Source: Bacillota bacterium
Lineage (GTDB): Bacteria > Bacillota > Clostridia > Christensenellales > Aristaeellaceae
Assembly: GCA_023392515.1 (NCBI GenBank)
Contig: JAEVYX010000101.1
Location: 1 to 24,557 of the forward strand
Reading direction: 5' to 3'
Length of the DNA stretch: 24,557 nt
Part shown: piece after piece, positions 1 through 8,118 of the stretch
Layout: each line of letters starts with the position of its first letter
Numbering within the stretch: the first letter of the stretch is position 1
The notes under the pieces: generated by a model
Told to the model about the DNA's origin: nothing
The model's database searches: none
Seen by the model: the letters and a program-made list of their open reading frames with translations, nothing else
Position numbers and translations under genes: made by a program

Positions 1-50
1 CGAGGCTTTTACAAAAGCCGCCCTTAACATATGGAAAAAGGAGACAACCC

Positions 51-1397
51 ATGTTTGAACATAAGTCCGAAAAGGAAGCCCGGGATGAAATTCTGAACAT
101 GGTCGCCGCATACTGCGACCAATATCATACGCCTAAAGCTTATATCCCCGGCCAGCGCATTCCCTATGCTTCCCGAGTGTACGACCAGGCGGAAATGGTG
201 AACCTTGTAGACAGCGCCCTGGAGTTCTGGCTCACTTCCGGGCGGTATACCGACCAGTTTGAAAATGAATTTGCGCAATATCTTCATGTGAGATTTTGCT
301 CGCTGGTTAATTCTGGATCCTCCGCTAATCTGCTGGCTTTCATGGCCCTTACCTCACCGCTTCTCAAAGACCGTGCCATCCAAAGGGGGGATGAGGTCAT
401 CACCGTAGCGGCGGGCTTCCCCACCACCGTGGCCCCCATCATTCAATTTGGTGCTGTTCCTGTGTTCGTGGATGTAACCATACCTCAATATAATATTGAT
501 GTGACCCAGTTGGAAAGTGCCTTGTCCGCTAAAACAAAAGCAGTAATAATTGCTCATACCCTGGGCAACCCTTTCGATCTAGCTTCTGTGAAGGCGTTTT
601 GCGACCGGCACAATCTCTGGCTGGTGGAGGACAACTGTGATGCCCTGGGTTCTCAATATGTCCTGGATGGGCAGGAGCGTTTTACCGGCAGCATGGGAGA
701 TATCGGCACCTCCAGCTTTTACCCGCCCCATCATATGACCATGGGCGAAGGCGGTGCGGTATATACAAGCAACCCTCTTTTGCACAAAATTATCCGCTCC
801 ATGCGGGATTGGGGCCGGGATTGCATGTGTCCCTCCGGCAAGGACAATCTTTGCGGCCATCGGTTTGACCGTCAATACGGCGAATTGCCCCTGGGGTATG
901 ACCATAAGTATGTCTATTCCCACTTTGGCTACAACCTGAAAGCTACCGATCTGCAAGCGGCCATCGGCTGCGCGCAGCTCAAAAAGTTTCCGTCCTTTGT
1001 GGAGCGCCGCCTCCACAACTTTGCCCGCCTGCGCAAGGCCCTGGAAGGGGCGCAGGATCAATTGATTCTCCCCGAAGCCTGCCCCGGCGCCACGCCCAGC
1101 TGGTTCGGATTTTTGATCACCTGTAAGGAAGGTGTCTCCCGAAACCATGTGGTACGCTATGTGGAGGAACACGGCGTGCAAACCCGGATGTTGTTTGCCG
1201 GGAACCTTACCAAGCACCCCTGCTTTGATGAGATGCGTACAACAGGTGAAGGCTTCCGTGTGGCGGGAGATCTTAAGCAGACCGACCGGATCATGCGGGA
1301 TACTTTCTGGGTGGGCGTCTATCCAGGTATGACAGATGAAATGATTGATTTCATGGCAAAGACCATTCTAGAGGCGATAGAAGCATGCCGCATTTGA
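51..1397 (+). CDS. rfbH: RfbH/E1-type CDP-4-dehydro-6-deoxyglucose 3-dehydrase (PMP and [2Fe-2S] dependent)
   Basis: A 448-residue DegT/DnrJ/EryC1/StrS-fold protein of the RfbH/AscC/DdhC (E1) type, which removes the C3 hydroxyl of CDP-4-keto-6-deoxy-D-glucose on the way to 3,6-dideoxyhexoses. Two E1 hallmarks are visible. The usual PLP lysine is replaced by histidine (H227 in the motif PPHHMTMGEGG), so the enzyme should use PMP without a Schiff base. Four cysteines, C196, C258, C260 and C268, have nearly the spacing of the E1 [2Fe-2S] ligands. The length fits the family. The ATG follows an AGGAG at about 39-43 with a 7-base spacer. The 3' end overlaps the next gene by 13 bases, so they are co-transcribed. 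The cytidylyltransferase and CDP-glucose 4,6-dehydratase that normally precede it would lie upstream of the window, and the E3 reductase partner is not in the window. Family assignment is very secure; the exact end sugar is inferred. Confidence 0.95.
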   Translation: MFEHKSEKEARDEILNMVAAYCDQYHTPKAYIPGQRIPYASRVYDQAEMVNLVDSALEFWLTSGRYTDQFENEFAQYLHVRFCSLVNSGSSANLLAFMALTSPLLKDRAIQRGDEVITVAAGFPTTVAPIIQFGAVPVFVDVTIPQYNIDVTQLESALSAKTKAVIIAHTLGNPFDLASVKAFCDRHNLWLVEDNCDALGSQYVLDGQERFTGSMGDIGTSSFYPPHHMTMGEGGAVYTSNPLLHKIIRSMRDWGRDCMCPSGKDNLCGHRFDRQYGELPLGYDHKYVYSHFGYNLKATDLQAAIGCAQLKKFPSFVERRLHNFARLRKALEGAQDQLILPEACPGATPSWFGFLITCKEGVSRNHVVRYVEEHGVQTRMLFAGNLTKHPCFDEMRTTGEGFRVAGDLKQTDRIMRDTFWVGVYPGMTDEMIDFMAKTILEAIEACRI

Positions 1398-1828
1398 ATT
1401 TGAAGGAAAGATATGAAGCACTGGCTTCCCATCCCCGATGGGGCAGCCTGTTACAGTTTATCAAGTTTGGCATTGTAGGCGTGTCCAACACCCTCATCTC
1501 CCTTGCGGTGTATTGGCTTTGCTTTTATGGCTTGCATCTGCACTATCAGCTTTCCAACCTGGTCGCCTTTGTGATCAGCGTGACCAATGCCTATTACTGG
1601 AACAGCCGGTACGTGTTTCAAAAAGGGAAGCGAAGAACGCTGCATGAACACGCCAAAGCCTATACGAAGGCTTTTCTTTCCTATGGAAGCACATACCTGC
1701 TCAGCGTAGCGCTTTTATTTGTCTGGGTGGAGAAGCTGGGGGTTTCGGAAGGCATCGCACCGCTCATCAACCTGTTGGTGACCATTCCTCTTAACTTTGT
1801 GCTCAACAAGAAATGGGCGTTCAAGTAA
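1385..1828 (+). CDS. GtrA-family membrane protein, probable undecaprenyl-P-sugar flippase
   Basis: A 147-residue protein with four predicted membrane segments (about residues 23-47, 54-74, 91-113 and 122-141) and the GtrA-family signatures FIKFGIVGVSNT near the N-terminus, NAYYWNSRYVF in the middle and PLNFVLNKKWAFK at the C-terminus. GtrA proteins are thought to move undecaprenyl-phosphate-linked sugars across the cytoplasmic membrane, working with a GtrB glycosyltransferase. A GtrB-like gene is at the end of this cluster (8119-9171), which supports pairing. The ATG lies inside the end of rfbH (13-base overlap), implying translational coupling. About 97 bases with no recognisable signal separate it from the next gene. 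Family is secure; which sugar is flipped is inferred. Confidence 0.9.
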   Translation: MPHLNLKERYEALASHPRWGSLLQFIKFGIVGVSNTLISLAVYWLCFYGLHLHYQLSNLVAFVISVTNAYYWNSRYVFQKGKRRTLHEHAKAYTKAFLSYGSTYLLSVALLFVWVEKLGVSEGIAPLINLLVTIPLNFVLNKKWAFK

Positions 1829-1925
1829 GGTCGCACGCGGTTTCATTTCTCATAAAGCATCTTCATATCAAGCCATATCAGTGAAGCGATAAGCACCCTT
1901 TAGCGCATTTGATGGAGGATTGAGC

Positions 1926-3218
1926 ATGACGGATTGCCTTCTTTCCCAGGAATCCAAGGGAAGCCGGAATGTTCGATATCTTTTTCTGGGTGTTCTGCTC
2001 TTTGCTATCCTCTCCTCGCTGATGATGATCTTGCGTACCCATGGCCAGTCCATGTCTACCTTGCTGTTTAACAATGTGAACGACACATGGATGGATTTAT
2101 TCAACCCCATTTCGTTCACTGCATCAGGAGTACCTTACGAATATGTGGATATGGGCGCGATTTACCCACCGATGGCTTATCTGGTTTTTCACCTATTTGA
2201 GTTCTTTTTCCCAATCAATCAGTTATACGATTTGACCAGCTATGAATACCGTTTTACTCAGGCGGGATTTTTGTTGGCAATTTTATACACTTTAATTTGT
2301 TCTGCTTTGTTTGTCTATTTTTTGTATCGCAAACTGCAGGACAAGGAAGCTGTGCGGATATTGTTCCCGCTAAGCATCATACTTAGCGGCCCCTATTTAT
2401 ATCTGATGGAGCGGGGAAACATCCTCCTTCTTACGCTTTTGCTTCTGACCGGGTTTGTGATTGGGCAGGATTCTCCAAAGCGCATCGTGAGAGAGTTTTC
2501 TTTTGTGTGCCTTGCGCTTGCCGCTGCCATCAAAATTTACCCAGCCATCTTCGGCCTATGGCTCATCCAACAAAAGCGTTACAAGGAAGCCATACGGTGT
2601 GCGGTGTATGGCATTCTTTGCTTTTTTGTTCCCTTCTATTTCTTCGGAGGCTTGCCCACGGTGAAGGTATTTCTTGATAACCTGGTTACCTATACCGGAA
2701 GTGAGTCCCTTGCGGCCGCAGGAATCGGCTATCGCGTCGATTTGGCTGCAATCTTTGGTAACATTTCGTTGTTTACCCATGGTTCAGCAGCGCCCGGCGT
2801 CTCTTTTGGCAACGCTATAATAATACCTATGGCGCTTCTTATACTCATCAATTTTATCATTTTAAAAAAATCATGGAAGAAAATGTTATGTTTAACCGTT
2901 CTGATGGTGGCACTGCCAAGTTTCAGCTACACCTATGCAATGGTGTTCTACAGCTTGCCCGCACTTTTTTTCCTGATGGATAAGCATCATACCCGTACGG
3001 ATTATTGCTATGCCTTTTGTCTGGCAGGCATGCTTGCTCCCCTGGCGTTTGGGCAAACTCAATTCTTTTCGGGATTTGATACAGGGTACCCTCTTACATT
3101 GACGGTATTTGTTGAAAACTTGTGCCAGTTCCTATTGATTTTGATCCTATCAATTCAGGCGTTGGGAAGGTCCGTCTTGTTTCTGAGAGACCGCCGCCAC
3201 GCAAAAAGGGCACTGTGA
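1926..3218 (+). CDS. GT87/DUF2029-like integral membrane glycosyltransferase (paralogue 1)
   Basis: A 430-residue polytopic membrane protein with about ten hydrophobic segments. It resembles DUF2029/GT87, GT-C-fold enzymes that use polyprenyl-phosphate sugar donors on the outer face of the membrane. Useful motifs are NDTWMD in the first extracytoplasmic loop (D53 and D57, candidates for the catalytic Asp of GT-C enzymes), GAIYPPMAY, ERGNILL, and AAAIKIYPAIFGL followed by a basic loop. It is a close paralogue of the next gene, sharing most of these blocks. The upstream in-frame TTG at 1920 sits only one base after GGAGG (1914-1918), while the ATG at 1926 has a 7-base spacer, so 1926 was chosen. 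Acceptor and donor are unknown; neighbours suggest a sugar supplied by the GtrA/GtrB pair. Membership in GT87 itself is a family-level judgement by eye. Confidence 0.82.
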   Translation: MTDCLLSQESKGSRNVRYLFLGVLLFAILSSLMMILRTHGQSMSTLLFNNVNDTWMDLFNPISFTASGVPYEYVDMGAIYPPMAYLVFHLFEFFFPINQLYDLTSYEYRFTQAGFLLAILYTLICSALFVYFLYRKLQDKEAVRILFPLSIILSGPYLYLMERGNILLLTLLLLTGFVIGQDSPKRIVREFSFVCLALAAAIKIYPAIFGLWLIQQKRYKEAIRCAVYGILCFFVPFYFFGGLPTVKVFLDNLVTYTGSESLAAAGIGYRVDLAAIFGNISLFTHGSAAPGVSFGNAIIIPMALLILINFIILKKSWKKMLCLTVLMVALPSFSYTYAMVFYSLPALFFLMDKHHTRTDYCYAFCLAGMLAPLAFGQTQFFSGFDTGYPLTLTVFVENLCQFLLILILSIQALGRSVLFLRDRRHAKRAL

Positions 3219-3239
3219 ATAAAAAGAGGTGGATGTTTT

Positions 3240-5324
3240 ATGTCAGAACGTTTGCAATCACGAAACGATAAAATGCAAGCGTTGGTCAGGTGGTTGTTTC
3301 TTTCCATAATAGTCAGCGGGATTATTGTATCCCTTATACGAATTATTTTGACACATGGCGAAGCGCTGAATACACTGCTATTCCATAACCCCGAGGACAC
3401 TTTTGCAGATTTTTTCAGCATCATTCCCGCTTCCGGCTCTATTGGAACTTATCTATATGAGGATTTAGGAGCTATTTACCCTCCCATGGCATATATCGTT
3501 GCCAATTTTCTAGGCAACTTTCTTTTGCCAGGTCAATTGTATGATATGCTTCCAATGGATTTACGCAATACACAGCTCGGATTGATGCTTACTTTGATGT
3601 ATACGCTGCTGTGTGTACTGCCCCTTTGCTATATGCTGTACCGCAAAACACCGGGGAAAGAAATCATGAAGCTCGTGTTTCCCCTGTGCCTTCTTTTCAG
3701 CGGTCCCTTTTTGTATTTGGTGGAGCGCGGGAATATATTGCTGCCCACATTGGTCCTGCTTTGCGCTTTTGTGGTGGGGCAGCAATCGAAAAGCCGCATT
3801 CTGCGTGAAATTTCGCTATTATGCCTGGCACTGGCAGCATCCATCAAAATCTACCCGGCGATCTTCGGCCTGTTTTTGCTCTGCGACAAACGCTATAAAG
3901 AAGCCGTACGCTGCGTGATCTATGGCATACTCTTCTTCTTTGTTCCGTTCTTTTTCTTTAGCGGATTGCCAATCATTAAGCTTTTGATTCAAAACCTGTC
4001 GGGTTATGCCCAAAGCGCTTTTATGAAAGCAACCGGTATCGGGTTCCGGGTGGATCTTTCCGCGCTTCTCGCCGGAGTAACCCTGTTCACCGACGGCACG
4101 GCGCAGCTTGGCATGTCCATCGCTTCCGCCACAATGGTCCCCATAGCGATTTTACTATTGATCGGTTTCTTTTTCCTTGAAAAAAGGTGGAAAAAGATGC
4201 TGTGTCTTTCCCTTCTGATGGTGGCAATGCCCAGCTTCAGTTACACCTATACCATGGTGTTTTACGCGCTTCCGGCACTATTGTTTCTGCAGGATCAGGA
4301 ACATCATCGAAGGGATATCTCATATGCCATTTTGCTTGCAGGTCTTTTAGTCCCCCTGGCCTTTGGCAATCAGCAGTTTTTCCCATGGCTGAATACAGGG
4401 TATCCCCTGACGCTGACGGTATTTGTCGAAAATATGTGCCAGCTGCTGCTTATCACAATGCTGGGCGTAGAAACGCTTGAAAAGGTTATCACTGCGCTGC
4501 GGCGTAATGCAACTGTTTTATCTGCAATCTGTGTGACAGTCTCGTTCGCCATGGTTCTATGGGCCGGTATTGCCGGAAGCAGGGAGGTATCGTTGCAGCA
4601 CGACGCGATGGCCGTCTCGGTTTATGCCCCCATCGATACACTGTTTCAAGCCGCAAACATAAGTGAAGACAGTGCCGATTACATCACCGAATACGGGGAT
4701 CATCTCCCCCGGCACTTGGGCATTGAGCAATCCCATCTTATCGCCAACGACCTGACCGCCTCCACCCAGGCTTTGGTAGGGTATCTTTCCAGCGGCGAAA
4801 AACCCATTCTGATGAGTGCCGCTTCCTTAAGCCGCCTGGAAAGCAGGCTGGGCCGGGAAGCTTTCTGGCGGGCCCTATGCAAAGCTTACAACCTTGGACC
4901 TGTTCAAAATGGCTTCTATTTGTTTTTGCCATCAAACAAGGCTGTAACGAAAAATGCGCAGCAATTTTCATTCTATTTCCCAGAGGATACATATGAAATG
5001 GAGGAAGACGTCTATTGGTGCCAGAATGATTTCGTACTGCAGATTCTGAACCCTTATGCCACCAATACGGAAATAACTCTGCAGTTTACAGCATCCCCAG
5101 CTGTTTGGGAAGAGGGAAATGCATTCACCCTTCTGTGCGGCCAGCAATCTCAAGCATTGTCATTTACCGATGGTCAGAGCAGCTTTTCGGCTGATTTTAC
5201 TCTTGCTCCCGGCATAAATGAGATTGCTTTCAACACAACGACACCGCCCGATGGTGATTCCCTGTCGGAGATTGAACGGTACTTTGCCCTGTCCGGCATC
5301 TCAGTAATGCTGCCCAGCCGATGA
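3240..5324 (+). CDS. GT87/DUF2029-like membrane glycosyltransferase with C-terminal extracytoplasmic domain (paralogue 2)
   Basis: A 694-residue tandem paralogue of the preceding gene. The first roughly 420 residues align with it block by block: PEDTFAD (again D53 and D57), GAIYPPMAY, ERGNILL, AASIKIYPAIFGL, RYKEAVRC, KKMLCLSLLMVAMPSFSYTY and GYPLTLTVFVEN. A further membrane segment at about 420-442 is followed by some 250 mostly soluble residues that paralogue 1 lacks. The tail contains a mixed segment and then strand-rich stretches such as FVLQILNPYATNTEITLQF, suggesting a beta-sandwich outside the cell. The ATG follows an AAGAGGTGG-type ribosome binding site, 21 bases after the previous stop. 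Role is probably transfer of a polyprenyl-linked sugar to an extracytoplasmic acceptor, with the tail perhaps binding the acceptor; this is inference. Confidence 0.8.
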   Translation: MSERLQSRNDKMQALVRWLFLSIIVSGIIVSLIRIILTHGEALNTLLFHNPEDTFADFFSIIPASGSIGTYLYEDLGAIYPPMAYIVANFLGNFLLPGQLYDMLPMDLRNTQLGLMLTLMYTLLCVLPLCYMLYRKTPGKEIMKLVFPLCLLFSGPFLYLVERGNILLPTLVLLCAFVVGQQSKSRILREISLLCLALAASIKIYPAIFGLFLLCDKRYKEAVRCVIYGILFFFVPFFFFSGLPIIKLLIQNLSGYAQSAFMKATGIGFRVDLSALLAGVTLFTDGTAQLGMSIASATMVPIAILLLIGFFFLEKRWKKMLCLSLLMVAMPSFSYTYTMVFYALPALLFLQDQEHHRRDISYAILLAGLLVPLAFGNQQFFPWLNTGYPLTLTVFVENMCQLLLITMLGVETLEKVITALRRNATVLSAICVTVSFAMVLWAGIAGSREVSLQHDAMAVSVYAPIDTLFQAANISEDSADYITEYGDHLPRHLGIEQSHLIANDLTASTQALVGYLSSGEKPILMSAASLSRLESRLGREAFWRALCKAYNLGPVQNGFYLFLPSNKAVTKNAQQFSFYFPEDTYEMEEDVYWCQNDFVLQILNPYATNTEITLQFTASPAVWEEGNAFTLLCGQQSQALSFTDGQSSFSADFTLAPGINEIAFNTTTPPDGDSLSEIERYFALSGISVMLPSR

Positions 5325-5378
5325 AGCACGGCTACCTTCACGCTAACGTATACAAATAGTATCCTTGGAGGATTGCAC

Positions 5379-7196
5379 ATGAAGATAAAGGTATCCAATT
5401 ATATTTCCTCTTTCCTGGTTGAAAACGGTATATCTCATGCCTTTACCGTCACCGGCGGCGGCGCCATGCACCTCAATGATGCGCTGGGTCATCAAAAAGG
5501 GCTGCAATGCATCTACAATCATCATGAACAAGCCTGCGCCATAGCGGCGGAGGCCTATGCCCGGATTCATAACCGCATCGCCGCTCTTTGCGTCACTACC
5601 GGCCCCGGCGGCACCAATACCATCACCGGCGTGGTAGGCGGCTGGCTGGACAGCATTCCCATGTTGGTATTGTCCGGCCAGGTACGTTATGATACCACTG
5701 CCCGCAGCACCGGGCTTCCCCTTCGCGCCATGGGAGATCAGGAGTTTGATATCGTAATGGCTGTAAGCTGCATGTGCAAATACAGCGAAATGGTCATCGA
5801 CCCTAATCGTATTCGCTACTGCCTGGAAAAAGCCTTATATCTGGCCGCCCACGGCCGGCCCGGCCCCGCCTGGCTGGATATCCCCCTCAACGTTCAGGGT
5901 GCATATGTGGAAACGGATGATCTACCTGGCTTCGATCCATCAGAATGTGTTCAGGCCGTTCCCTCCCCCATTTCCGAGGATGCCATTCAGGAAATGCTTG
6001 CAAAAATCCGTTCAGCCAAGCGCCCTGTATTCTATCCGGGGAACGGCGTGCGCATTGCCGGTGCCTATGACGTATTTCAGCGGGTGGCTGCAAAGCTTAA
6101 CATCCCGATTGTCACCTGCTGGGACAGCATCGATCTGATAGCAACCGACGACCCACTATATGTGGGCCGGGGCGGCATCATGGGTGACCGGCCCGGGAAT
6201 TTTGCCGTACAAAACAGCGACCTTGTGTTTGCTATCGGCAACCGGCTCAGCATCCGGCAGGTCGGATATAATCACAAAGCCTGGGCCAGGGAAGCCTATG
6301 TGATCATGGTGGATATCGACGAAGCGGAGCTCAAAAAGCCGTCCTTGCATGTGGACCTGCCCCTTTGCGCAGATGCCCGGGATTGCCTTACGAAGCTGGA
6401 TGCGGCCTTGCCGGACAAGCCTCTGTTTGTAGGAGAGGAATGGCTTGCCCGCTGCCGTACCTGGAAAGAGAAGTATCCCGTGGTTCTTCCCAAGCATTAC
6501 AAAGAGGATGCATGTGCCAACGTGTATGCTTTTATCCATGAGCTCAGCTCTCGCCTGCCTGAAGGCCGGATAACCGTCGTAGGCAATGGATCCGCCTGCG
6601 TGGTGGGCAGCCATGGCTATGTCATCAAGAAAAACCAACGCTTTATCATCAACTCTGCAATCGCCTCCATGGGGTATGATCTACCGGCAGCCATCGGCGC
6701 CTGCATTGCATCGGACCGGCAACAAATCATCTGCGTTACCGGAGATGGCAGCTTGCAGATGAATATACAGGAATTGCAGACCATTATTCATCACCGCCTG
6801 CCCATCAAGCTTTTTGTCATCAATAATGGCGGCTACCACAGCATCCGGCAAACCCAATCCAACTTCTTTGGCCCGCCCCTGGTAGGCATTGGGGAGGACA
6901 GCGGAGATTTAAGCTTTCCCAGCCTTGAAAAGCTGTCCTGGGCTTACGGATATCCCTATCATGCCATTCGCAGCAACGGCGACCTGCCCAAGGTGCTGCA
7001 TGATGTGCTGTCCGCCGAGGGGCCCGTCATCTGCGAAGTGTTTGTTACCCGTACGCAAGTATTCGAGCCCAAAAGCGCAACCAAGCGGCTGCCGGACGGC
7101 ACGCTTGTTTCCGCCCCGCTGGAGGACCTGGCGCCATTTTTGCCGGATGAGGAGTTGGAGGAAAATATGTTGGTGCCCCTTTGTAAAAAAGTATGA
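5379..7196 (+). CDS. YerE-like thiamine-diphosphate enzyme (acetolactate-synthase fold), probable branched-sugar synthase
   Basis: A 605-residue ThDP enzyme of the acetolactate synthase/pyruvate oxidase superfamily. The N-terminal domain has the cofactor-activating glutamate in YNHHEQACA (E50) and the run TTGPGGTNTITG. The C-terminal domain has the ThDP/Mg motif GDGS at 455-458 followed by NNG at 482-484. The stretch VTGGGAMHLNDALG is characteristic of ThDP proteins found in nucleotide-sugar clusters and differs from the biosynthetic AHAS consensus. In Yersinia, YerE transfers a two-carbon unit from pyruvate to C4 of CDP-3,6-dideoxy-4-ketoglucose, and the rfbH gene in this operon supplies the precursor route for that substrate. 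The in-frame TTG at 5373 is only one base beyond GGAGG (5367-5371); the ATG at 5379 has a 7-base spacer and was chosen. The stop overlaps the next start (ATGA). An ordinary acetolactate synthase is the alternative, but no small subunit or ilv gene is nearby. Confidence 0.85.
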   Translation: MKIKVSNYISSFLVENGISHAFTVTGGGAMHLNDALGHQKGLQCIYNHHEQACAIAAEAYARIHNRIAALCVTTGPGGTNTITGVVGGWLDSIPMLVLSGQVRYDTTARSTGLPLRAMGDQEFDIVMAVSCMCKYSEMVIDPNRIRYCLEKALYLAAHGRPGPAWLDIPLNVQGAYVETDDLPGFDPSECVQAVPSPISEDAIQEMLAKIRSAKRPVFYPGNGVRIAGAYDVFQRVAAKLNIPIVTCWDSIDLIATDDPLYVGRGGIMGDRPGNFAVQNSDLVFAIGNRLSIRQVGYNHKAWAREAYVIMVDIDEAELKKPSLHVDLPLCADARDCLTKLDAALPDKPLFVGEEWLARCRTWKEKYPVVLPKHYKEDACANVYAFIHELSSRLPEGRITVVGNGSACVVGSHGYVIKKNQRFIINSAIASMGYDLPAAIGACIASDRQQIICVTGDGSLQMNIQELQTIIHHRLPIKLFVINNGGYHSIRQTQSNFFGPPLVGIGEDSGDLSFPSLEKLSWAYGYPYHAIRSNGDLPKVLHDVLSAEGPVICEVFVTRTQVFEPKSATKRLPDGTLVSAPLEDLAPFLPDEELEENMLVPLCKKV

Positions 7197-8095
7197 AGAC
7201 CGCAATTGTAACAGGCGCCACCAGTTTTGTCGGCCATGCTTTAGTAAAGCATCTGCTGGGCCAAGGTGTTGAGGTGCATGGGGTTGTGCGGCCTGGCAGC
7301 CCCAATACAAGCGTTCTTCAAGATTGCCCCGGCGCTCATATTGTCTGCCTTGATTTGCAGGATTTGGACCGCCTTCCCCAATGCATTCCCCAGGGGGACA
7401 TATTCTTCCACTTGGGCTGGGACGGCAGCGGCGCTCAAAACAGGGCAATCGAAGAAATACAGCAGGAAAATGTAACCCATGCCTTGAAGGCAGTACAGGC
7501 AGCCCATCACCTTGGCTGCAAAACATTCCTGTTTACCGGCTCCCAGGCGGAGTATGGCCCCATTGATGGCATCATCCGGGAAGATACACCTTGCCACCCT
7601 GTCACCGCCTATGGTCGTGCTAAGTTGGAAGCCGGGAACAAAGCGGGCGAACTGGTTCGTTCTCTTGGTATGCGGTATATTCACAGCCGCATCTTCAGTA
7701 TTTACGGGCCGGGGGACCATCCCTGGACACTTGTCAGCCAGTGTGTGTCCCAGTTCCTGAAGGGAGCTGAAATCGCCCTAAGCTCCTGTGAGCAAACATG
7801 GAACTATCTATATGTTACCGATGCCGCCCGGTTTATCGCTTCCCTTGGGGAGACGGAAGAAGCAAGCGGTATCTACAACATTGCCGGTACGGATACGCGG
7901 GCATTGCACTCTTTCGTGGAAGAGATTCACACATTATGCGGCAGTTCGGGCACGCCCCTGTACGCCGCCCGCACCCAAAGCACCGAAAGGCCCTACAGTT
8001 TGATGCCGGACGTGACAAGGCTTTTAGGCGCTACGGGATTAACACCTCGGGTTTCCTTTCAGGAAGGCATCAAAAGCATGTTGCCTCTTAAGTAA
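7193..8095 (+). CDS. Extended-SDR NAD(P)-dependent sugar reductase/epimerase, YerF-like role proposed
   Basis: A 300-residue extended short-chain dehydrogenase/reductase. It has an N-terminal nucleotide-binding motif TGATSFVG (residues 7-14) and the catalytic triad S117 (FTGSQAEYG), Y140 and K144 (YGRAK). It starts inside the stop codon of the ThDP gene (ATGA overlap), so the two products are made together. In yersiniose synthesis YerE is followed by the reductase YerF, which reduces the keto group of the newly attached two-carbon side chain; the coupling here suggests the same succession. Paratose/abequose synthases and tyvelose epimerases, which act on the same CDP-4-keto-3,6-dideoxysugar, belong to the same superfamily and are alternatives. 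Superfamily is certain; substrate is inferred from context. Confidence 0.85.
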   Translation: MKTAIVTGATSFVGHALVKHLLGQGVEVHGVVRPGSPNTSVLQDCPGAHIVCLDLQDLDRLPQCIPQGDIFFHLGWDGSGAQNRAIEEIQQENVTHALKAVQAAHHLGCKTFLFTGSQAEYGPIDGIIREDTPCHPVTAYGRAKLEAGNKAGELVRSLGMRYIHSRIFSIYGPGDHPWTLVSQCVSQFLKGAEIALSSCEQTWNYLYVTDAARFIASLGETEEASGIYNIAGTDTRALHSFVEEIHTLCGSSGTPLYAARTQSTERPYSLMPDVTRLLGATGLTPRVSFQEGIKSMLPLK

Positions 8096-8118
8096 AAGGA
8101 GAAAGGAAGTACATCCAT

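Noticed and set aside
579..1217. Minus-strand open frame of 212 codons inside rfbH.
   Set aside because: It is antisense to a gene with well-conserved motifs, has no recognisable family and no ribosome binding site.
1926..5324. Possibility that the paired similar genes are one gene broken by a frameshift.
   Set aside because: Each has its own start with ribosome binding site and a complete membrane core, so they are tandem paralogues.
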